A stretch of DNA of 64,000 bases from an uncultured Clostridia bacterium (GTDB lineage Bacteria; Bacillota; Clostridia; Christensenellales; UBA1242). Each line of letters starts with the position of its first letter. Position 1 is the first letter of the stretch. The DNA lies in contig CAKVHI010000006.1 of assembly GCA_934747965.1 (NCBI GenBank), positions 23,550 through 87,549 of the forward strand, read 5' to 3'. The translations under genes and the position numbers were made by a program. A model generated the notes under the pieces. It had not been told where the DNA came from. It did not search any database and saw only the letters and a list, made by a program, of their open reading frames with translations. This document shows positions 1 through 8,448 of the stretch, in pieces.

Positions 1-776
1 TTTATAATTGGCGAAAATTTGTATGGATCAAAAGTTATAGTAGGGTAGTTTGCATTACTCTTATTGTAAAAATACACATCAGTTTCATTTCCATTTTGCA
101 GACAATTTTCAATTTTAGGGCTATTTTCACCATTTTTGCCAAAGTAAATTGTTTCATCTATTAAATAAAAATCAAACGAAGTTGAGTCGCTTATAATATT
201 AGTGCCGTTTGTGGTGTAGGAATAATTAAATGTAAGATCGATATGAGCACTTTCTGAATATTCAACATTTGAAAGAGTTGTTTGAATTGTTGAAAAATCA
301 AATGCTTTTATTAACACAAAATTTTGTGAGCCTGATATTACATTGTATGAATCAAGCAAGAAAGATTTTTTATCGTTTTTAGTGTAAATCGTAAGGCTTG
401 TAGACAACATTTTGATAAAAGTTGTGTTTTGGCTTGGAGATAAATATACCAAAACGGCTTCGTAATTATCAGGATTAATAGATGCTACATTGCCACTAGA
501 AATTAAATTGTCATCTTCTGTGCTGTTTAAAATGCTATCTTTTTTATTATAAAGTTCTTCTTCAGTATATTCACCAAGATGTTTTGGAATGTTTTGCCCC
601 TCTTCATCTTTTGAAATATTATTATCGCTATATTTCACTTTTTTTACAGTCAAACTTACACTAGTGGATGCTGCTTCAAGGCTTACTGTGTTTATTGGAT
701 TTATAACGCCAAATAAACCAGCAAATAATGCTAGTGCAAAAACAATGATAAAAGACATTTTTTTAAATTTACTCAT
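1..776 (-). CDS. Secreted/surface protein of unknown function (C-terminus beyond window)
   Basis: An uninterrupted minus-strand reading frame runs from ATG at 776 to the left edge, giving about 258 visible residues with no stop. An AGGAG ribosome site (782-786) lies 5 nt upstream of the start. Residues 1-37 look like a signal peptide: a Lys-rich start, a hydrophobic stretch (FIIVFALALFAGLFGV) and an Ala-rich cleavage region. The rest is rich in Ser, Thr, Asn and Asp and looks like an extracellular beta-rich domain. I recognise no family. The gene is partial because of the window, not broken. Confidence 0.8.
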   Translation of the reverse strand, partial: MSKFKKMSFIIVFALALFAGLFGVINPINTVSLEAASTSVSLTVKKVKYSDNNISKDEEGQNIPKHLGEYTEEELYNKKDSILNSTEDDNLISSGNVASINPDNYEAVLVYLSPSQNTTFIKMLSTSLTIYTKNDKKSFLLDSYNVISGSQNFVLIKAFDFSTIQTTLSNVEYSESAHIDLTFNYSYTTNGTNIISDSTSFDFYLIDETIYFGKNGENSPKIENCLQNGNETDVYFYNKSNANYPTITFDPYKFSPII

Positions 777-945
777 AATAACTCCTACTTTAATATGAAT
801 ATTTTAACATATTTTCAAATTTCAAATCAAACAAATAAATATATTATTTAAAAATAATTTATATATAATATACATTCTTATTTTTTGTTAAATTTTTATT
901 TTTATCAAATTAATTAAGTTATTGTAAAAAATTTTTTATAAAGCA

Positions 946-1860
946 TTGAAATTATCCAAAATGTTTGATAAAATTAAACTTATGGATGAAAAATTTTTAG
1001 ATTTGTTTAAATTTTTAGATTTTAATAATTTTGTTAATGCAAGTGAGAAAGATTTAAAAATTTCACTTCAACAGTTATGTGATTATCTTGCGAAAACTGA
1101 AGGAAGAAAAAAAATTAAATTAAAGTTTGACTTTTATAAATTAAAACTTAAGGAGAAAGGTAAGGAAAATGAAATAAAAGATACCTTGGCCACTAGTTTT
1201 ATTAATTATATTTGTTTGATGCCCGAAGAAAACTTGACAAATTACTTTTGCTATTGTGAAATGATTGATTGTGTTATTCATGAATCTTTTCATCAATTTC
1301 AATATTATTTTTTAAATATTCCCAAAATTTTTGTAGATGATGTTATGTGGCAAAGAATTTTATCCTACAATATCTATTTTTTTGCTTCAGACAAAATTAA
1401 TGATTTTTCTTACTATCGTTTTTGTGATATGGAACTTGATGCTTATAGGCATACAGATTTCTTATTAAACAAAATTTACAACAAACTTAGTCGCAAAGGG
1501 GCAGAAGTGTGTTTTCTGAAAAAATATATTCTAGATGAAAGAAAAGAATTTGCAAAAGATACTAAGGTTTTGTTTAAAGACTTAGGGAGTAATGCAAAAT
1601 TTGTTGTTGACGAATGGTTTAAAACCCAAGCAATTAAAGGCTTGAAAGAAGTTGAAGAATTTGAGATTTCGGATAAGGAAATTTTTGAAAAAATGAAAGA
1701 AGGCGAGTTTTTATTTTCTGTTTTAGATAAAAGTGAAATTGTTTATATGCCTCAAAAATTTTTAGATAGTATGACCAAAAATTTTAAAGAATATTTGCCA
1801 TTTTTGTATGGAAAAACTAAACCTAAATTTAATAATGAAAAATTTTTTGAAAATTTATAA
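946..1860 (+). CDS. Putative HExxH zinc metallopeptidase-like protein
   Basis: This 304-residue soluble protein is not a family I can name. Residues 112-116 are HESFH, a zinc-peptidase HExxH motif, and residues 162-166 are MELDA. A Glu (163) about 50 residues downstream with D-A after it fits the third ligand of a gluzincin-type site. No signal peptide is visible, so the protein should be cytoplasmic. The start is uncertain: TTG at 946 or ATG at 961 or 982, none with a clear Shine-Dalgarno sequence. The gene stands alone and ends at a bidirectional terminator shared with the convergent coupling-protein gene. Peptidase activity is inferred from the motif only. Confidence 0.6.
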   Translation: MKLSKMFDKIKLMDEKFLDLFKFLDFNNFVNASEKDLKISLQQLCDYLAKTEGRKKIKLKFDFYKLKLKEKGKENEIKDTLATSFINYICLMPEENLTNYFCYCEMIDCVIHESFHQFQYYFLNIPKIFVDDVMWQRILSYNIYFFASDKINDFSYYRFCDMELDAYRHTDFLLNKIYNKLSRKGAEVCFLKKYILDERKEFAKDTKVLFKDLGSNAKFVVDEWFKTQAIKGLKEVEEFEISDKEIFEKMKEGEFLFSVLDKSEIVYMPQKFLDSMTKNFKEYLPFLYGKTKPKFNNEKFFENL

Positions 1861-1912
1861 AAGTAACTATTCTTTAAATTATCTTTTTGTTTTAAAGATT
1901 GAAAAGCAAAGT

Positions 1913-1945
1913 AAAAAAATCCACTGTTCAAAGTGGATTTTTTTT
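1913..1945. terminator. Bidirectional rho-independent terminator
   Basis: The 8-bp stem AATCCACT/AGTGGATT (1918-1925 and 1932-1939) has a 6-nt loop, an A-tract on the left and a T-tract on the right. It can stop both the metallopeptidase-like gene and the convergent coupling-protein gene. Confidence 0.85.
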
Positions 1946-3974
1946 AACTTTTAAATTTTTTCATAAAATTTGCAAAATCATCATCGTCGTCATCATCGTC
2001 ATTATCTTTAAAAACTTTTTTGTTTCTTTCTTCAATGTCGTAGTAAACCTTTTCTTTGTCAAGAGAATGACCGGGTTTGTATTCATTTGCCGGAGGAGTT
2101 TGGTCATAATAAGGATTTTTATAAGCAAAAGTAAATTTACTTTTAACTGAAAATTCTCTGAACACATTAACAACAACTTCGCCTTCGCCTAGGTGGTCAA
2201 GAGCTTCTGGTGAAATAAGAGGAGCCGACAACACTTGTTCGCTTGTGTTTGTAGATTTTTCGCCTTTTCCGCCTGAACTTTTACCTTCAGATGTACTTGT
2301 TTGAATAAGAGTTTTGTTTCCGCAATTTTTTGAAAATTCTTCTTTTGTTTTTAAGTCTTTTGTACCAATAAAAATTTGGATATTACAGTTATTTTTAATA
2401 GTTTGTGCATCTTGTTCGCCGTATTTGCTTGTTAATTGAGTGTAGTCTTGAACAATAAGCATCAAGAATAATCTTCGGCTTCTTCCAGCAGTTATAAATG
2501 GTTTAATTTTTTCAATTTTAGGAAGGTTACCAAATTCATCCAAAATGAAATAAACTGTTCTGTTTAATTCTAAACTTGGTTTGTTGCTTGTTGCTTTATC
2601 GATTAAAATTTTATATAGTTGAGTGATATAAATATTGGCTAGTGGATACCTTGTGTCTTTTTCATCTGGAATAATTATAAACAGTGCACTAGGTTTGTCT
2701 GTGAATGTTGCAAAATTTATGTCTGTTCCGCTTGTTAAATAACTAATTCCAAGATCACTAAACAAGTTTAAAGCCGTTGCGACATGACCCATATAGCCTT
2801 TCATTGTTGTTGGTGCATTGTTGATAACACCATTTGCTAGATCAACACATTCGCTTGATTTTGGTCTGCCTTTAAAGTAATTTTGAAGTGTTCGAACTGG
2901 AGCCTCTGGGTCGGCATCACGATACATGCAAATTTTGTATAGGTTGTAGAAAATAAATTTGTCTTTAGTAAGACCAAGCTCTGGATAAATGCTATCTTCA
3001 AGCATTGCAAGAAGTGTGCCACGAATAAAATCTTGTGCACCTTGCGCCCATTGTGGGTCGTTTCCTGAAGGTGGACAAAGTTGTGCACAAATATCTTGGA
3101 TATCTTCAAAGGCATCGCTAATAAGTTTGTCTTTTTGTGCTTTTAAATCATTATCAAGCGCTTCTCTTGTAGGATAAGCGATTCCACCAAATTCATACCA
3201 TTCGTTATAATAAGTTGAGCCTTTAATAGGTTGAACGCCATTAACTTTGCTTGGCGAAACATTTTTGTAAACTTTAACTTCGTTTAAAAGATTGTTTGCT
3301 CTTTGATAGTTGTCGTATGCACGATCTAGCGGATTCCATCTGTCTGAAGAACTTGGCTCACGAAGGTCAACAACTTTAACATCATAACCAGATTTTTCAA
3401 GTTTTACTTTGTTTTTTAAATATAATTCGCCTTTAGGGTCAGAAATAACCATGCTTGGTTTAGAGCCAGTTTCACTCAAAATTTGAATTGTAGGAACAAC
3501 AAAACCTTGAGTTTTACCACTACCAGTTGTTCCGATAACCAAAGTATGAATAGGCTTATACATATTAACTAACAAATCTTTATTCCTTAATTCTGCCCTA
3601 ATAACAATTCCTTCATTATCGCATTTATACAAGTCTTTCCACAAATAAAACTTAAATTTTTTGTCTGTCCTAAGTTCTTTTTCACTAACAAATCGTGAAT
3701 TGAAATATTGTTCATCAACTTCGCCGTCTTTGTTTTTAATTTTAGTTTTTTCATTTCCATTTGATTGCCCAGACATTAACTTTGAAACTTCAACAACAAA
3801 ACCAGCCAAAAGCCCAACGCCCGCACCAGCCAAAGTTAGTGAAGAAGTTACCAAACTTAAGTCAATCACTTTTATGCTTGATGTTGCATAAGTCAAGCCT
3901 GCACCAATCAAAAAACCTAAGATTGCCCAAATCACAATATTTATAACAGAAAATTTCTTTTTGTCTTTTTTCAT
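1944..3974 (-). CDS. VirD4/TraG-type type IV coupling protein (orphan)
   Basis: This 676-residue membrane ATPase resembles the coupling proteins that feed DNA-protein substrates into type IV secretion channels. Two N-terminal TM helices lie at about 10-30 and 41-63. Walker A is GTTGSGKT (148-155), followed by SDPKGELY (178-185), a signature of the TraG/VirD4 family. Walker B is VYFILDEFGN (474-483). The C-terminus carries nine consecutive Asp and ends in a short basic segment, possibly a recruitment tail. No relaxase, VirB4 or VirB6 homologue is in the window; the only possible partner is the divergent VirB2-like gene at 4361. The start ATG at 3974 has an AGAGG-type ribosome site. Confidence 0.9.
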   Translation of the reverse strand: MKKDKKKFSVINIVIWAILGFLIGAGLTYATSSIKVIDLSLVTSSLTLAGAGVGLLAGFVVEVSKLMSGQSNGNEKTKIKNKDGEVDEQYFNSRFVSEKELRTDKKFKFYLWKDLYKCDNEGIVIRAELRNKDLLVNMYKPIHTLVIGTTGSGKTQGFVVPTIQILSETGSKPSMVISDPKGELYLKNKVKLEKSGYDVKVVDLREPSSSDRWNPLDRAYDNYQRANNLLNEVKVYKNVSPSKVNGVQPIKGSTYYNEWYEFGGIAYPTREALDNDLKAQKDKLISDAFEDIQDICAQLCPPSGNDPQWAQGAQDFIRGTLLAMLEDSIYPELGLTKDKFIFYNLYKICMYRDADPEAPVRTLQNYFKGRPKSSECVDLANGVINNAPTTMKGYMGHVATALNLFSDLGISYLTSGTDINFATFTDKPSALFIIIPDEKDTRYPLANIYITQLYKILIDKATSNKPSLELNRTVYFILDEFGNLPKIEKIKPFITAGRSRRLFLMLIVQDYTQLTSKYGEQDAQTIKNNCNIQIFIGTKDLKTKEEFSKNCGNKTLIQTSTSEGKSSGGKGEKSTNTSEQVLSAPLISPEALDHLGEGEVVVNVFREFSVKSKFTFAYKNPYYDQTPPANEYKPGHSLDKEKVYYDIEERNKKVFKDNDDDDDDDDFANFMKKFKS

Positions 3975-4360
3975 TTCAACCTCTAATTGAATAATTTTTT
4001 GTTTTTAAAACAAAATAAGTATAGTTGTTATTCTTTTGTTGCTTTAATTAATTTTTTCGGCAACTTAAGTCAACAAATTGTGATGTTAATTTTATACTTT
4101 TAGAGCTATCATCACATATTTATATAATAAATAATAACAAAACATAAAAAAAAATACAAATAAATTGAAAGTTTTTAGAAATAATTTTGAAATTTAACGG
4201 TTAACAAAGTTTTTTTTAAAAACAAAAACAAAAATTTTCAAAAAAATAAAAAAATTGTTAATTTTGTTTGATTTATGTAAAAACTTGTGCTAAAATCATT
4301 GTATAAAAAAGTTGGTGAAAACTTGCCAACAGAAATAATTTAACTTTTATTGGGGGAAAT
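3975..4360. other. 386-bp AT-rich intergenic region between divergent T4SS-like genes
   Basis: There is no credible ORF here. It holds the 5' ends of the coupling-protein gene (minus) and the pilin-like gene (plus), and a plus-strand promoter at 4268-4296. A long-range inverted repeat, TGTGATG near 4079 and CATCACA near 4112 with a loop of about 22-25 nt, may be an operator or RNA hairpin. I see no origin-of-transfer-like structure beyond this. Confidence 0.5.
4268..4296 (+). promoter_or_regulatory. Sigma-A promoter of the VirB2-like gene
   Basis: TTGATT (4268-4273), a 17-bp spacer and TAAAAT (4291-4296) with a TGC extended -10 just upstream. The start codon at 4361 has a GGGGG Shine-Dalgarno sequence, so this is a normal leadered mRNA. 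Confidence 0.7.
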
Positions 4361-4729
4361 ATGAAGAATTTTTTATTTAGTTTGGCAACACTAATGGATG
4401 GCGAACAAGGTAAATGGGACTGGGTAACAAGTATCACAAGTTTCTTAGAAACTGTGTTGCCTTATTTATTAATTGTGGTTGCAACTGCAGGAACAATTTA
4501 TGCTGTTATTCTAGGCGTTAAAATGGCAAGGGCAGAAGATGCTGGTGCAAGAGATGAAGCAAAGAAAAGAATTATTAATTTCATCATAGCTTTGGCTGTA
4601 ACTATTCTATTAATTTTATTGTTAAGATTATTTGTTCAATATTTACCAACATGGCTTGGTTATACTAAAAATGGTAGTGAATGGGTAAAAACTAATACAA
4701 CAGAGGGATTAATCGGTCTATTGAAATAG
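4361..4729 (+). CDS. Small two-TM protein, VirB2/TrbC pilin-like
   Basis: This 122-residue protein has a short N-terminal segment, a TM helix at about 32-54, a short basic cytoplasmic loop (KMARAEDAGARDEAKKR) and a second TM helix at about 70-93. That is the layout of VirB2/TrbC-type pilin subunits and of small integral proteins in Gram-positive conjugation modules. A GGGGG ribosome site precedes the ATG. The gene is divergent from the coupling protein and ends at its own terminator. The pilin assignment rests on topology and context, not on a diagnostic motif. Confidence 0.55.
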   Translation: MKNFLFSLATLMDGEQGKWDWVTSITSFLETVLPYLLIVVATAGTIYAVILGVKMARAEDAGARDEAKKRIINFIIALAVTILLILLLRLFVQYLPTWLGYTKNGSEWVKTNTTEGLIGLLK

Positions 4730-4737
4730 CAAAAACA

Positions 4738-4764
4738 AAAAAACGGCATTAAGTCGTTTTTTTT
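4738..4764 (+). terminator. Rho-independent terminator after the VirB2-like gene
   Basis: Stem AAAAAACG/CGTTTTTT (4738-4745 and 4755-4762) extends by a G-T and a C-G pair around an ATTAA loop, then runs into eight T. Confidence 0.75.
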
Positions 4765-4861
4765 GTTTGCAAAATTGGTTGAGCGAAAAATATATAATCA
4801 AATATCTTAGCATAAAATAAAAATTCATAACAAACAAAAAAACAAATTCATATATAAATGT

Positions 4862-6076
4862 ATGGATTTTTTTAATGATTTAATTTTAAGCAAAGATAAC
4901 TTAAAAAATAATTTAAAAACAATTAAGCACTACGCTTGTTCAAAAAAAATTTGTGCAATGGTAAAAGCAAATGCATATGGCCACGACTTGAGATTTACGG
5001 TGTTAAATCTTAAAAACGATGTAGATTTTTTTGGTGTTGCAAATGCTGTTGAAGCATTAGAGGTCAGAAATTATACAAAAAAAATTAAAATTTTGGTTTG
5101 CGGAAAGGTTGATAAAAATAATTTAAAACCATTATTAGAAAATAATGTTAGTTTGACAGTTTTTTCGATTAAAAATTTGCTTGAATTGATTTGCGTTTGC
5201 AAAAAAGAAAATTTAAAGGCTAACATACATATAAAGTTAAATACTGGTATGAACAGGCTTGGAATTAATTCTAAATCAACTTTTCTAAAAGCACTTGATT
5301 TAATTTATAAGCATAAAAATTTGGTTAATCTTGAAGGTGTGTATTCTCATTTGTTTAATGCAGATGATTTAGGTTTGAGCCACACTCAATATAATAGATT
5401 TTTAAATTTATTAGAATGTATAAATATTTATAACAAAAACATAGATTTACATATTAATAAAAAACATAAAATTGGAAAATACATTAAAAACCGCAAGTGT
5501 AGACTTTTGAATATATATACAAAGAATGATATTAAAAACAAACAAAAAAACGCTTTTGAATTTAAAAACCTAATAATTCATCTTGAAAACTCGGCAGGGC
5601 TTTTTAATAAGGTTGATTATCTTAACATTTGCAATATGGTGCGAGTTGGCATTGCACTTTATGGTTTAGAAATAAAAAATAAAGGTTTAAAACCTGTTTT
5701 AAGTTTAAACTCAAAAATTGTTCAAATCCAAAATGTTAAATACGAAGACTATATAGGTTACGGAAAAACTATTATCGACCATGATGGGAAAGTTGCGATT
5801 GTTCCAACAGGCTATGCCGATGGTATAACCAAAAACTATCAAAATGGCTTTGTTTTGATAAATTCTATGCCTTGTAAAATTTTAAATGTTTGTATGGATT
5901 CAATTTTGGTTGATGTGTCAAATATAAAAACGAAAGTGGGGGACGAAGTTAATGTCATTTCCACAAATCAACAAAAACCTAATTGTGTTAATAACCTTGC
6001 AAAACATACAAAAACCATAAGCTATGAAATTGTAACAAATTTGCATCACAGAAGGTTTAATATTGTTTATAATTAA
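4862..6076 (+). CDS. alr: Alanine racemase
   Basis: PLP enzyme that converts L-Ala to D-Ala for peptidoglycan. The PLP-lysine motif is AMVKANAYGH (Lys35). The family segments HIKLNTGMNRLG, HLENSAG (240-246) and VRVGIALYG follow, and the catalytic Tyr is in IGYGKT (Tyr300). At 404 residues it is longer than the usual 360-380 because of a Lys/Asn-rich low-complexity insertion at about 196-235, just before HLENSAG. The ATG at 4862 has no Shine-Dalgarno sequence; AT-rich boxes lie directly upstream. It stands alone, with a terminator before and after. Confidence 0.93.
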   Translation: MDFFNDLILSKDNLKNNLKTIKHYACSKKICAMVKANAYGHDLRFTVLNLKNDVDFFGVANAVEALEVRNYTKKIKILVCGKVDKNNLKPLLENNVSLTVFSIKNLLELICVCKKENLKANIHIKLNTGMNRLGINSKSTFLKALDLIYKHKNLVNLEGVYSHLFNADDLGLSHTQYNRFLNLLECINIYNKNIDLHINKKHKIGKYIKNRKCRLLNIYTKNDIKNKQKNAFEFKNLIIHLENSAGLFNKVDYLNICNMVRVGIALYGLEIKNKGLKPVLSLNSKIVQIQNVKYEDYIGYGKTIIDHDGKVAIVPTGYADGITKNYQNGFVLINSMPCKILNVCMDSILVDVSNIKTKVGDEVNVISTNQQKPNCVNNLAKHTKTISYEIVTNLHHRRFNIVYN

Positions 6077-6111
6077 ATATTATTTTTTATGGTAAAACAA
6101 GTTCTATTAGC

Positions 6112-6150
6112 AAAAAATCATGTAAAACAATCAATTTATATGATTTTTTT
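6112..6150 (+). terminator. Probable terminator after alr
   Basis: Arms AAATCAT (6115-6121) and ATGATTT (6140-6146) enclose an 18-nt loop and are followed by a T-run. The loop is long, so this is a weaker candidate. Confidence 0.5.
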
Positions 6151-6190
6151 AATAAAATAAAGAATTTTTAATTAAAAAGTATTAAATATA

Positions 6191-6208
6191 TGCTATAATT
6201 AATATATG
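6191..6208 (+). promoter_or_regulatory. Extended -10 promoter giving a leaderless rsmD mRNA
   Basis: TGC-TATAAT (6191-6199) ends exactly 6 nt before the rsmD ATG at 6206, and there is no Shine-Dalgarno sequence. Transcription should start at or next to the A of the ATG. Confidence 0.65.
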
Positions 6209-6760
6209 AGAATAATTGCAGGTAAATATAAATTTAAAAAATTAAATAAATTTAATGTTTCTTCAACAAGACCAACTTCAGACAAAGTTAAGGAAGCCGA
6301 ATTTGACATGATAAGATATTTTGATAATACCGTTTGTTTAGACCTTTTTGCTGGCACTGGGGCGCTTGGGCTTGAAGCACTCTCAAGGGGTGCTAAAAAA
6401 TGTTATTTTGTTGAAGAAAATATTAATATATATAAAATCTTAGTTAAAAACTTTAAAGATTTGAAAATTGAAAATGATTTAATAAATGCTCTTAGATGTG
6501 ATTTTTTAAAAGCCTTGAAAGGGTATAAATCAAAGAATATTAAGTTTGATATTATTTTTATTGACCCACCTTACAAAACAAATCTTGCAGAAAGAGCTAT
6601 TTATTTTATTTTAAACAATAACTTGCTAAATGATGACGGCATTATTTGCTGGGAGCATGATAACACTAAACTTGAAGAAATAAAAAAATATAATGTTTTA
6701 AAGCATAAAAAATATGGAACAACTTATTTAACAATTTTAAATAATTATGCAAATATTTAA
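6206..6760 (+). CDS. rsmD: 16S rRNA (guanine-966-N2)-methyltransferase RsmD
   Basis: SAM-dependent methyltransferase of 184 residues that modifies G966 of 16S rRNA in the 30S subunit. The N-terminus RIIAGKYK and the TRPTSDKVKEA segment are typical of the family. The SAM-binding motif is DLFAGTGALGLEAL (46-59) and the catalytic motif is DPPY (120-123). Length matches the family. The ATG lies 6 nt after a -10 box with no ribosome site, so the mRNA is probably leaderless. Confidence 0.95.
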   Translation: MRIIAGKYKFKKLNKFNVSSTRPTSDKVKEAEFDMIRYFDNTVCLDLFAGTGALGLEALSRGAKKCYFVEENINIYKILVKNFKDLKIENDLINALRCDFLKALKGYKSKNIKFDIIFIDPPYKTNLAERAIYFILNNNLLNDDGIICWEHDNTKLEEIKKYNVLKHKKYGTTYLTILNNYANI

Positions 6761-6880
6761 ATAATTATTCAAAATATATTCTAATAATTTCAATTTTAAA
6801 TTTAAAAACCTTTTTTAAGATTATTAAATTATTTTTAATATTTATTCATATTTTGTTATATTTATTCATAAAAAAGACTA

Positions 6881-6909
6881 TTGACAATTAAATTTTATCG
6901 TGCTAAAAT
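6881..6909 (+). promoter_or_regulatory. Sigma-A promoter of the 6933 gene
   Basis: TTGACA (6881-6886), a 17-bp spacer and TAAAAT (6904-6909) with a TGC extension. An AGGAAGAG ribosome site lies before the ATG at 6933. Confidence 0.8.
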
Positions 6910-6932
6910 ATGTGGTATAAAAGGAAGAGATT

Positions 6933-7241
6933 ATGAAAGAAACTAATTATAATTTAGAAAGAGAAGATATTGTGCATTTTGTTGTTAGAAAGTTGGGTTT
7001 TAATGTGGATAATATTATAAAACTAGACTGTGAAGATTTGACAAATGTTTATGGTGTTCACATAAGCAATAAGAGCGGATGTGAAGCAAGTTTGCTTTTG
7101 GGTTTGGATAGATGTGAAGTTTGCATTGAAAAGGGTAGCACAGATAAAGATATCAAAAAAATTTGGCAAAGACATGTTTATTCAACCTTAAATTATGGCG
7201 ATTTTAAAAACTTGTTTGATGTTGATGAATTAACAAAATAA
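6933..7241 (+). CDS. Hypothetical protein, 102 aa
   Basis: A small soluble acidic protein of no family I recognise. It has five Cys (C31, C49, C60, C64 and a cluster around RCEVC) but no clear metal-binding spacing. It has a near-consensus promoter, a good ribosome site (AGGAAGAG) and its own terminator, so it is very likely a real monocistronic gene. Confidence 0.75.
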   Translation: MKETNYNLEREDIVHFVVRKLGFNVDNIIKLDCEDLTNVYGVHISNKSGCEASLLLGLDRCEVCIEKGSTDKDIKKIWQRHVYSTLNYGDFKNLFDVDELTK

Positions 7242-7288
7242 CAAGTCAAATTAACCCTTAAAATATTTATAAAGAATTAAAAAAAACG

Positions 7289-7316
7289 AAAAGCAATATT
7301 TAATTGCTTTTTTTGT
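7289..7316 (+). terminator. Rho-independent terminator after the 6933 gene
   Basis: Stem AAAAGCAAT/ATTGCTTTT (7289-7297 and 7303-7311) with a 5-nt loop and a T-run. Its right arm overlaps the TTGCTT that could be the -35 box of the next gene. Confidence 0.85.
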
Positions 7317-7338
7317 TTATAATCTTTATAATTATTTT

Positions 7339-7677
7339 ATGCAAAACATAGTCGAATTAAATATAAAAAGTGAGAACCAAACAGTAAGTCAAGCACTTGG
7401 CGAGTTTTTGATTGAACTTGATAGGGCTCGATTTTGCCAAACTAAAATATTAAAAGTTGTAACTGGCTATGGAAGTCATGGAAAAGGCGGAGAGATAAAG
7501 AAAGAACTTCAGAAATTGTTGTTTAAGTTAAAAAGGAAAGAAAAAATAGCATCATATTTTCCGTGTGAAAAATTAACAAAGGATGACTTACATTCACTTT
7601 GTGTCGAATATCCCGACTTGATTTTAGACTTTGAAATTTCATCCTACAACAGCGGAATAACAATCGTGGTGCTATAA
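7339..7677 (+). CDS. Smr-domain-like protein
   Basis: This 112-residue protein resembles a stand-alone Smr (small MutS-related) domain, a fold with nuclease or nucleic-acid-binding roles. The supporting segment is KILKVVTGYGSHGKGGEIKK (43-62), which matches the usual hydrophobic-strand, TGxGxHG, helix pattern. The N-terminus EFLIELDRAR fits the first helix. No MutS2 gene is adjacent. Start ATG 7339 lies 6 nt after TATAAT (7327-7332) with no Shine-Dalgarno sequence, another probable leaderless mRNA. Confidence 0.65.
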   Translation: MQNIVELNIKSENQTVSQALGEFLIELDRARFCQTKILKVVTGYGSHGKGGEIKKELQKLLFKLKRKEKIASYFPCEKLTKDDLHSLCVEYPDLILDFEISSYNSGITIVVL

Positions 7678-7755
7678 AGTTAACAATTTTTTATAATAAA
7701 ACATAAAATCAAAAAAATGTAGCAAAAAATAAAAATATTATTTTCTTAAAAACAG

Positions 7756-7784
7756 TTGACAAACTTAATTTTTGTGGATATAAT
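7756..7784 (+). promoter_or_regulatory. Consensus sigma-A promoter of rplJ-rplL
   Basis: TTGACA (7756-7761), exactly 17 bp, TATAAT (7779-7784). This is one of the best promoters in the window, as expected for ribosomal protein genes. It leaves an mRNA leader of about 140 nt. Confidence 0.9.
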
Positions 7785-7790
7785 TATTCT

Positions 7791-7932
7791 GTTAAAAATA
7801 AATGTTTGCCAAAGACAGTAAGTGCGAATGCGTAAATCTTAGGATGCTTACCGAGGAAGAAACTAGGTTTTGATTTTCAAACCTGTGTCTTTGGGCGCAG
7901 GTTTTTTTAATAATTTTATTAGGGGGAAAGTT
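7791..7932 (+). ncRNA. Ribosomal protein L10 leader with attenuator hairpin
   Basis: The 5' UTR of rplJ holds a structured segment (7803-7880) of the L10-leader type seen in Bacillota, where the L10(L12)4 complex binds its own mRNA. It ends in an intrinsic terminator hairpin, AAACCTG/CAGGTTT (7879-7885 and 7898-7904), followed by a T-run, and then the rplJ ribosome site. Termination inside the leader fits autoregulation by premature termination. The assignment is by position and general resemblance, not by a covariance search. Confidence 0.75.
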
Positions 7933-8418
7933 ATGAACGAAAATTTACAAAACAAAGCGAATGTTGTTGCAGAAATTAAAGACAAACTATCTCGTGCTAA
8001 AAGTGTTGTTTTTGTAGACTATCAAGGAACTAGTGTTTCACAAGACACAAAATTAAGAAGTGATTTTAGAAATAATAATAGCGACTACAAAGTTTATAAA
8101 AACCGTTTAATGCTTCGTGCTTTAAATGAACTTGGCTATACAGGTTTTGAATCTTATCTTGAAGGCACAACAAGTTTTGCATTTGGTTTTGAAGATGAAG
8201 TTTGTGCACCAAAAGTTTTAACTGGCGCTATGAAAGATAATCAAAATTTAAAAATCAAATGTGGCTTAATCAATGGTAAATTTGCTGATAACAAAGAAAT
8301 TGAAAAATTAGGAAACTTACCAAACAAGGAAACTTTAATTGCACAATTGTTATGTGTGTTAAATGGTCCTGCAAGAAATTTGGCTTGCACATTAAAAGCT
8401 ATTGCTGAAAAAGAATAG
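7933..8418 (+). CDS. rplJ: 50S ribosomal protein L10
   Basis: 161-residue L10, the base of the L7/L12 stalk, which anchors the L12 dimers and helps recruit translation GTPases. The start ATG 7933 (MNENLQNKA) follows a strong AGGGGGAAAG ribosome site. The frame stays open upstream through the L10 leader, but that part is UTR. The segments VVFVDYQGTSV and YKVYKNRLMLRAL are family hallmarks. rplL follows 30 nt downstream in the same transcript. It is probably autoregulated through the leader. Confidence 0.95.
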   Translation: MNENLQNKANVVAEIKDKLSRAKSVVFVDYQGTSVSQDTKLRSDFRNNNSDYKVYKNRLMLRALNELGYTGFESYLEGTTSFAFGFEDEVCAPKVLTGAMKDNQNLKIKCGLINGKFADNKEIEKLGNLPNKETLIAQLLCVLNGPARNLACTLKAIAEKE

Positions 8419-8448
8419 TATTATTAAAATTTAAGGAGAAATAAAATT

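Noticed and set aside
1944..4729. Integrated conjugative element or prophage
   Set aside because: No integrase, relaxase, att repeats or change in base composition are visible in the window.
7870..7932. N-terminal extension of rplJ
   Set aside because: This stretch is the L10 leader terminator and ribosome site. ATG 7933 follows AGGGGGAAAG.
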